A DNA stretch of 10,216 nucleotides from Gammaproteobacteria bacterium (GTDB lineage: Bacteria > Pseudomonadota > Gammaproteobacteria > Eutrophobiales > Eutrophobiaceae), in the NCBI GenBank assembly GCA_016844485.1, contig JAENIZ010000035.1, forward strand, positions 1-10,216, read 5' to 3'. Below are positions 6,294 to 10,216 of this stretch, in pieces; within the stretch, counting starts at the first letter, position 1, and every line of letters starts with the position of its first letter. The position numbers were made by a program, and so were the translations under genes. The notes below the pieces were generated by a model. It did not search any database, was not told the DNA's origin, and saw only the letters and a program-made list of their open reading frames with translations.

Positions 6294-7375
6294 TGCAGAC
6301 GTGATTCACTTTCTGAGTAAAGTGTTACCTTGTTGCGGCCGCTGTTCTTGCTCTGGTACATGGCCCGGTCCACCTTATGCAAAAGGCCATCAATATTTGC
6401 GCCGTGATTCGGGAAGCTGGCAATGCCGATACTCGCCGTCGTTTTTATCTGATTTCCTTCCATGTCAAAGGCGGTGTTTTCAATAGCTTTCCTGATCCTG
6501 TCTCCCACCTCCAGCGCATTATCACTGTCAGTTTCCGGAAGTAAGGCGATAAATTCATCACCGCCGTATCTTGCCAATGTATCGGATTCTCTCAGGCATG
6601 ACTTTATTGCGTTTGACAGGGCCTTGATAAGACGGTTACCCGCTTCATGACCATAACGATCATTAACTTCTTTCAGATTGTCGGCGTCTATCATTAATAT
6701 GGAGAAGATACGTTTATACCGGGTTGATTGTATTATTTCTGCCATCAGTGTGTTGTTGAATGACCTTATGTTGTGAAGACCGGTCATATCGTCTATTTCA
6801 GAGAGGTGTTTGAACATTTTTCTTGCATATTGCAGATCGGCGGACAACATCGTTGTCAGATAGGCAATCAGGAGATAGGGACTGAATACGGCCATCAACT
6901 GGCCGAAATTCTGTAATGAAAATGCCGTCCCCGTATACATGGGTTGTCCCATGTATAGATAAACGCAAGTAATGAGTGCAAGGATCAAAACGGTGGTAAG
7001 TTTGCCCAGAGTCAAGCCGCTGGTGATGATAACGAGCAGGTAGAGGTTCAGTAACGGACTGTCGATCTTGCCTGTGTGCCAGAGCACAAAGGTAATGAAA
7101 GCTATCATCACCCAGACTTCAATGGCGAGTTTCCAGCGTGTTTCCCTCTTGTAAAAATTCAGATAGTGAAAGGCAAGGACGAACCCCGCAAAATACAGGG
7201 ATGATTTTATGATTAACCATTTATCCTCGATAAGTGTATCCGGGACGGTGGCGTAAAGAATTACCAGGATTAATAATAGCCATTCAAGTTCTGCGACACT
7301 GCGCGAGAAACCTTTCAGTTCAACCTGTTCGACGTTGATTTCATCAGTGAAATGCAATTTATCCAGGATTTTCAT
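6290..7375 (-). CDS. Membrane-anchored GGDEF-domain diguanylate cyclase
   Basis: This probably makes cyclic di-GMP from two GTP at the inner membrane. The 361-residue protein has a hydrophobic N-terminal region with about six transmembrane segments (roughly 31-48, 53-73, 84-101, 107-122, 126-142, 158-178). I cannot assign this to a named MASE-type sensor family. A short linker leads to a GGDEF domain from about 195: DDMTGLHNIRSFN, the metal-site segment IDADNLKEVNDRYGHEAGN (D230, D232), the active-site motif GGDEF at 271-275, and SIGIASFP. The inhibitory I-site RxxD is intact (RESD, 262-265), so an active, product-inhibited cyclase is expected. No EAL or response-regulator domain is present. 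The ATG at 7375 has no Shine-Dalgarno sequence but has a perfect TATAAT eight bases upstream. It lies 44 bases after dapD on the same strand, so it could also be read from the dapC-dapD transcript. Confidence 0.9.
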   Translation of the reverse strand: MKILDKLHFTDEINVEQVELKGFSRSVAELEWLLLILVILYATVPDTLIEDKWLIIKSSLYFAGFVLAFHYLNFYKRETRWKLAIEVWVMIAFITFVLWHTGKIDSPLLNLYLLVIITSGLTLGKLTTVLILALITCVYLYMGQPMYTGTAFSLQNFGQLMAVFSPYLLIAYLTTMLSADLQYARKMFKHLSEIDDMTGLHNIRSFNNTLMAEIIQSTRYKRIFSILMIDADNLKEVNDRYGHEAGNRLIKALSNAIKSCLRESDTLARYGGDEFIALLPETDSDNALEVGDRIRKAIENTAFDMEGNQIKTTASIGIASFPNHGANIDGLLHKVDRAMYQSKNSGRNKVTLYSESESRLH

Positions 7376-7383
7376 GGGCTGGT

Positions 7384-7414
7384 ATTATACTTTACAGATC
7401 AGGTAAAGCGGCAA
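7384..7414 (-). promoter_or_regulatory. Candidate promoter of the GGDEF gene, possibly leaderless
   Basis: On the minus strand a perfect -10 TATAAT (7384-7389) is followed by only eight bases before the ATG. The best -35 I see is TTGCCG (7409-7414, four of six consensus bases) with a long 19-base spacer. If used, transcription would begin at or next to the start codon, which fits the lack of a Shine-Dalgarno sequence. The -10 is convincing by eye; the -35 is weak. Confidence 0.45.
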
Positions 7415-7419
7415 CAAAA

Positions 7420-8241
7420 TTAAATTGTTCTTAGTAATTCATTGATGCCGACCTTGCCGCGCGTCTTTTCATCAACCTGTTTCACGATCACGGCGCAGTA
7501 AAGACTGTAACTTCCATCTTTTGCTGGTAGATTTCCCGAGACCACGACCGAGCCGGGCGGTATGCGGCCGTAGCTTATTTCCCCGGTTTCACGATTGTAG
7601 ATACGGGTACTTTGACCGATATAGACACCCATCGAAATTACCGAACCTGCGCCCACAATCACGCCTTCGACCACTTCGGAACGGGCGCCGATAAAGCAAT
7701 GGTCTTCAATAATGGTTGGATTTGCCTGAAGAGGTTCCAGTACACCACCGATGCCAACCCCGCCGGAGAGATGCACATTCTTGCCGATCTGGGCGCATGA
7801 CCCGACTGTCGCCCAGGTGTCCACCATGGTACCGGAATCCACATAGGCGCCGATATTGACGAAACTCGGCATCATGATGACGTTCGGCGCGATATAACAG
7901 CCGCGCCGGGCGGTTGCGGGCGGCACGATACGGGCGCCGATCTTTGTAAAATCAGCCTTGTTAAGGCCCGCAAATTTCGTTGGCACCTTGTCAAAGTAAT
8001 TGGTAAAAGCGCCCTCGATCACATTGTTTTCTTCCAGCAGAAATGAAAGCAATACTGCCTTTTTTAACCATTGATGGACGACCCAGTCGCCGTCTTTTTT
8101 CTCTGCAACGCGGAGTTTGCCGCTGTCCAGACCTGCAAGCACCTCTTTCACTGCATCTTTTAATTTCTTGTTCGCAGTCGCGGGTGAAATAGCTGTCCGG
8201 TTTTCGAAATTTTCGTTAATGATATCTTCTAGCTGGCTCAT
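7420..8241 (-). CDS. dapD: 2,3,4,5-tetrahydropyridine-2,6-dicarboxylate N-succinyltransferase DapD
   Basis: DapD transfers a succinyl group from succinyl-CoA to tetrahydrodipicolinate, the committed step of the succinylase route to meso-diaminopimelate and lysine. It acts in the cytoplasm as a trimer. The protein is 273 residues (E. coli 274) and closely similar throughout. A helical N-terminal domain (about 1-100, with LRVAEKKDGDWVVHQWLKKA) precedes a left-handed beta-helix of hexapeptide repeats (about 105-240): GAYVDSGTMVDTWATVGSCA, HLSGGVGIGGVLEPLQANP, FIGARSEVVEGV. The C-terminus ends KTRGKVGINELLRTI. The ATG at 8241 has AGGA seven bases upstream. It is 60 bases downstream of dapC in the same direction, and DapC uses the product of DapD, so the pair is a functional operon. 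The next gene, the GGDEF protein, begins 44 bases on. Confidence 0.96.
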   Translation of the reverse strand: MSQLEDIINENFENRTAISPATANKKLKDAVKEVLAGLDSGKLRVAEKKDGDWVVHQWLKKAVLLSFLLEENNVIEGAFTNYFDKVPTKFAGLNKADFTKIGARIVPPATARRGCYIAPNVIMMPSFVNIGAYVDSGTMVDTWATVGSCAQIGKNVHLSGGVGIGGVLEPLQANPTIIEDHCFIGARSEVVEGVIVGAGSVISMGVYIGQSTRIYNRETGEISYGRIPPGSVVVSGNLPAKDGSYSLYCAVIVKQVDEKTRGKVGINELLRTI

Positions 8242-8248
8242 CGGTATT

Positions 8249-8252
8249 TCCT
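8249..8252 (-). promoter_or_regulatory. Ribosome binding site of dapD
   Basis: On the minus strand AGGA lies seven bases before the dapD ATG (8241). It is the only clear Shine-Dalgarno sequence among the three minus-strand genes and supports the chosen start. Confidence 0.7.
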
Positions 8253-8301
8253 GTTGATAACGTATTAATCAATTTCCCAAAAAACGATGTTCTATGGTTT
8301 T

Positions 8302-9501
8302 TCAGCACCCTGTTATATATTCGCGGATTCGTTTTGCTGCTTCTATACACTCATCGAGCGATGCCACCAGTGCAATGCGCACCCGGCGTTCACCCGGATT
8401 TATATCATTTGCCGTGCGTGAAAGAAAACTTCCCGGCAATACGGTAACATTCTGACCGGAATACAAGCCCCGTGCAAAGTCAGTGTCAGTATCGGGGATT
8501 TCCGGCCACAGATAAAAACTTGCTTGTGGACGTTTCACATTCAGCACGGGCTGCAGGATACCCAATACGGCATCAAATTTCTCACGATACATTTTTCTGT
8601 TTTGCACGACATGGGCCTCATCCTGCCAGGCGCGGATACTGGCCATTTGTGTAAACAGCGGCATGGCGCAGCCATGATAAGTCCGGTAGCGCAAAAAAGC
8701 CCGGATCAAATCCTGATCGCCGGCAATAAAACCAGAACGCATCCCCGGCACATTGGATCGTTTGGACAGACTGTGGAATACAACACAACGCCGGTAATCA
8801 TCCCTGCCAAGTTCCGCTGCTACCTGTAACAGGCCGGGCGGAGGATGTCCTTCATCAAAATAGATCTCCGAGTAGCATTCATCGGCGGCAATGATAAAGT
8901 CGTGTCTGTCCGCAAGCTCAAACAGTCGTGCGATTGTTTCCCTGTTGATTACAGCGCCGGTCGGGTTGCCGGGAGAACATAGATACAGGAGCTGGCATCG
9001 TTTCCATGTATCAGCGGAGACTGAATCAAAGTCAGGTATAAAGTTGTTTGTTTCACTGCAATTGACGTATACCGGTTCAGCGCCGGCCAGCAAGGCGGCA
9101 CCTTCATAAATCTGGTAAAACGGATTGGGAGAGATCACCACGGGTAATGTGGCATGATGATCAACGACGCATTGGGCAAAGGCAAAGATGGCTTCGCGTG
9201 TGCCATTGACGGGTAGTATATGTTTTTCCGGGTTGATGCTGTCTCCGGGGAGCTCGAATCGTTTCATCAGCCAAGCGGCAATGGCCTGGCGTAATTCGTC
9301 ACTACCGCGTGTCTTGGGATAGACGGCCGCCGTTTGCAGATGGGTTTTTATTGCATCCAGAATAAATCCGGGTGTGGCGTGTTTGGGTTCTCCGATCGAG
9401 AGATCGATCGCCGCTTTATCTTCAGGTGGAGAAATACCCTGCTTGAGCCGGGCAAGTTTCTCAAAGGGATAAGGGTGTAACCTGGCCAGGCCCTGATTCA
9501 T
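8302..9501 (-). CDS. dapC: Succinyldiaminopimelate transaminase DapC
   Basis: DapC is the PLP-dependent aminotransferase that converts N-succinyl-2-amino-6-oxopimelate to N-succinyl-LL-2,6-diaminopimelate with glutamate as donor, the step after DapD. The 399-residue protein has the class I/II aminotransferase fold. The N-terminus NQGLARLHPYPFEKLARLK and the motifs SIGEPKHATPGFI, LPVNGTREAIFAFAQ, SPNPFYQIYEGA, CSPGNPTGA and AADECYSEIYFDE match the Pseudomonas/Bordetella DapC type. The PLP Schiff-base lysine is K247 in HSLSKRSN. The C-terminal NPGERRVRIALV supplies the substrate carboxylate-binding arginine. In enterobacteria ArgD does this job, so a dedicated dapC next to dapD points to a non-enteric gammaproteobacterium. 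The start ATG at 9501 has no clear Shine-Dalgarno sequence; a candidate promoter lies 38-66 bases upstream. It probably leads the dapC-dapD operon. Confidence 0.93.
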   Translation of the reverse strand: MNQGLARLHPYPFEKLARLKQGISPPEDKAAIDLSIGEPKHATPGFILDAIKTHLQTAAVYPKTRGSDELRQAIAAWLMKRFELPGDSINPEKHILPVNGTREAIFAFAQCVVDHHATLPVVISPNPFYQIYEGAALLAGAEPVYVNCSETNNFIPDFDSVSADTWKRCQLLYLCSPGNPTGAVINRETIARLFELADRHDFIIAADECYSEIYFDEGHPPPGLLQVAAELGRDDYRRCVVFHSLSKRSNVPGMRSGFIAGDQDLIRAFLRYRTYHGCAMPLFTQMASIRAWQDEAHVVQNRKMYREKFDAVLGILQPVLNVKRPQASFYLWPEIPDTDTDFARGLYSGQNVTVLPGSFLSRTANDINPGERRVRIALVASLDECIEAAKRIREYITGC

Positions 9502-9538
9502 TTATTCGCATATTTAAATTGGGAACCAAAGTGCCTGT

Positions 9539-9567
9539 AGTATAGGCTATCCGCCTATGCCGGCCAA
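9539..9567 (-). promoter_or_regulatory. Candidate sigma-70 promoter of dapC
   Basis: On the minus strand a -35 TTGGCC (9562-9567, four of six) and a -10 TATACT (9539-9544, five of six) are separated by 17 bases. A start near 9532 would give a leader of about 30 bases before the dapC ATG. The -35 lies within the first codons of the divergent transporter gene, and the -10 overlaps a palindrome at 9540-9560. Assigned by eye only. Confidence 0.4.
9540..9560 (+). promoter_or_regulatory. Hairpin or dyad spanning the transporter start codon
   Basis: GTATAGGC (9540-9547) and GCCTATGC (9553-9560) form an inverted repeat with a five-base loop; seven of eight pairs are Watson-Crick and the other is G-U in RNA. 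The ATG of the transporter (9557-9559) is inside the right arm, and the candidate dapC -10 is inside the left arm. It could hide the start codon in mRNA or be an operator between divergent genes. Chance is not excluded. Confidence 0.35.
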
Positions 9568-10216
9568 AAATCCTTCCTCAACTATCCCTGTATTCTGCTG
9601 CCTGCTCGCCGCCATTTTATGGGGATTGCTATGGTATCCGCTCAGGGTGCTGGAGCAGGCGGGGCTGCCCGGTTTGTGGGCGACACTCATTATCTATATC
9701 TCTGCGCTGGTACCTGTCTTGCCATGGTTCTGGAAGGAGAGGTCCGGTCTGGTACAACATGCGTTGCCTGTCTTCATGATTGGAATTTTCGCCGGCTGGA
9801 CCAATCTGGCGTTTATACTTGCCGTACTTGAAGGGACCGTGGTCAGGGTATTGTTGTTATTTTACCTCTCGCCGGTCTGGACCATATTGCTCGGATGGTG
9901 GGTGTTAAAGGAGCGTTTATCCCTGCGCGCCTGGTGCAGCATTGTTGTTGCACTGGCCGGTACTGGTTTTATGCTCTGGTCTCCTGATATTGGCATTCCC
10001 TTCCCGCAGTCCCGGGCTGATTTCCTGGCAATCTCTTCCGGGATGGCCTTTTCGGTGACGAATGTAGTTATCCGCAAATCAGGAGACCTCCCGATGATCC
10101 TGAAGATGGGACCGGCGTGGTGCGGGGTAATCGTGATGTCACTGGCGGGCATAGTATTTATATCTTCTCCTGCGCCGGGACTGTCGTGGATGGCACTGAT
10201 GCTGGCCGTGGTTGTT
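9557..10216 (+). CDS. EamA/DMT-superfamily transporter, N-terminal part (3' end outside window)
   Basis: An open frame of 220 codons begins at ATG 9557 and is still open at the last base. It encodes a very hydrophobic protein starting MPAKNPSSTIPVFCCLLAAI. Hydrophobic segments at roughly 11-30, 40-58, 69-90, 94-113, 124-140, 155-170 and 184-201, with another beginning near 209, fit a DMT protein, which usually has ten. The segment FYLSPVWTILLGWWVLKERL followed by SLRAWCSIVVALAGTGFML is the typical end of the first EamA domain, and DFLAISSGMAFSVTNVVIRK begins the second. It is an inner-membrane metabolite or drug exporter/importer; the substrate cannot be told from sequence. An in-frame TAA at 9515-9517 limits the start, and no ATG or GTG lies between. 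There is no clear Shine-Dalgarno sequence. It is divergent from dapC with a 55-bp gap. Confidence 0.85.
   Translation, partial: MPAKNPSSTIPVFCCLLAAILWGLLWYPLRVLEQAGLPGLWATLIIYISALVPVLPWFWKERSGLVQHALPVFMIGIFAGWTNLAFILAVLEGTVVRVLLLFYLSPVWTILLGWWVLKERLSLRAWCSIVVALAGTGFMLWSPDIGIPFPQSRADFLAISSGMAFSVTNVVIRKSGDLPMILKMGPAWCGVIVMSLAGIVFISSPAPGLSWMALMLAVVV

Noticed and set aside
8242..8301. A small gene or regulator site between dapC and dapD
   Set aside because: The 60 bases hold only the dapD ribosome site and AT-rich sequence; no start-to-stop frame of useful size or dyad is visible.
9519..9529. TTGG-GAA-CCAA palindrome upstream of dapC as an operator
   Set aside because: An eleven-base palindrome of this strength is expected by chance and matches no operator I can name.
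9862..10152. A 96-codon minus-strand open frame at the right end
   Set aside because: It is antisense to the membrane transporter frame, which runs open through it from 9557 and has coherent transmembrane segments and EamA motifs.

Overview
This window looks like a chromosomal segment of a gammaproteobacterium of moderate GC content. The proteins closely resemble Escherichia/Pseudomonas-type CarB, GreA, RlmE, FtsH, GlmM, DapD and DapC, and the order carB-greA-rlmE-ftsH-glmM is a classic gammaproteobacterial block. I cannot fix the genus from sequence alone. All seven complete genes appear intact. carB (left edge) and a transporter gene (right edge) are cut by the window ends.

Layout. Positions 1-6293 are a plus-strand housekeeping block: the C-terminal half of carB (carbamoyl phosphate synthesis), greA (overlapping carB by ATGA; transcript-cleavage factor), rlmE (23S rRNA 2'-O-methyltransferase), ftsH (membrane AAA+ protease) and glmM (phosphoglucosamine mutase, for peptidoglycan and LPS precursors). 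Positions 6290-9501 hold three minus-strand genes. Read in their own direction they are dapC and dapD, which catalyse consecutive steps of the succinylase branch of lysine/diaminopimelate synthesis, and then a membrane-anchored GGDEF diguanylate cyclase that runs tail-to-tail into glmM with both stop codons in one CTAG. At 9557 a divergent plus-strand EamA/DMT-family transporter begins and runs off the window.

The most unusual part is non-coding. The greA-rlmE gap (97 bp) and the ftsH-glmM gap (137 bp) carry two copies of the same repeat family. It is built from a roughly 14-bp unit (GTGATTAGTAATTA-like) in head-to-head inverted arrays. The second copy also contains a pair of short hairpins whose stems differ by compensatory changes (GTGCA/TGCAC and GTACA/TGTAC). 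The two repeats sit at the two places where, in the Pseudomonas/E. coli order, yhbY and folP would normally be. Each abuts the start codon of the next gene, and neither of those genes (rlmE, glmM) has a recognisable Shine-Dalgarno sequence. The expected tpiA/secG after glmM are also absent.

Functionally, the window joins pyrimidine/arginine precursor supply, transcription and ribosome maintenance, membrane protein quality control and cell-wall precursor synthesis (glmM, and dapC/dapD for meso-DAP and lysine), plus one c-di-GMP signalling gene. I see no tRNA, rRNA, CRISPR, transposase or phage gene, and no clear evidence of a new multi-gene system.
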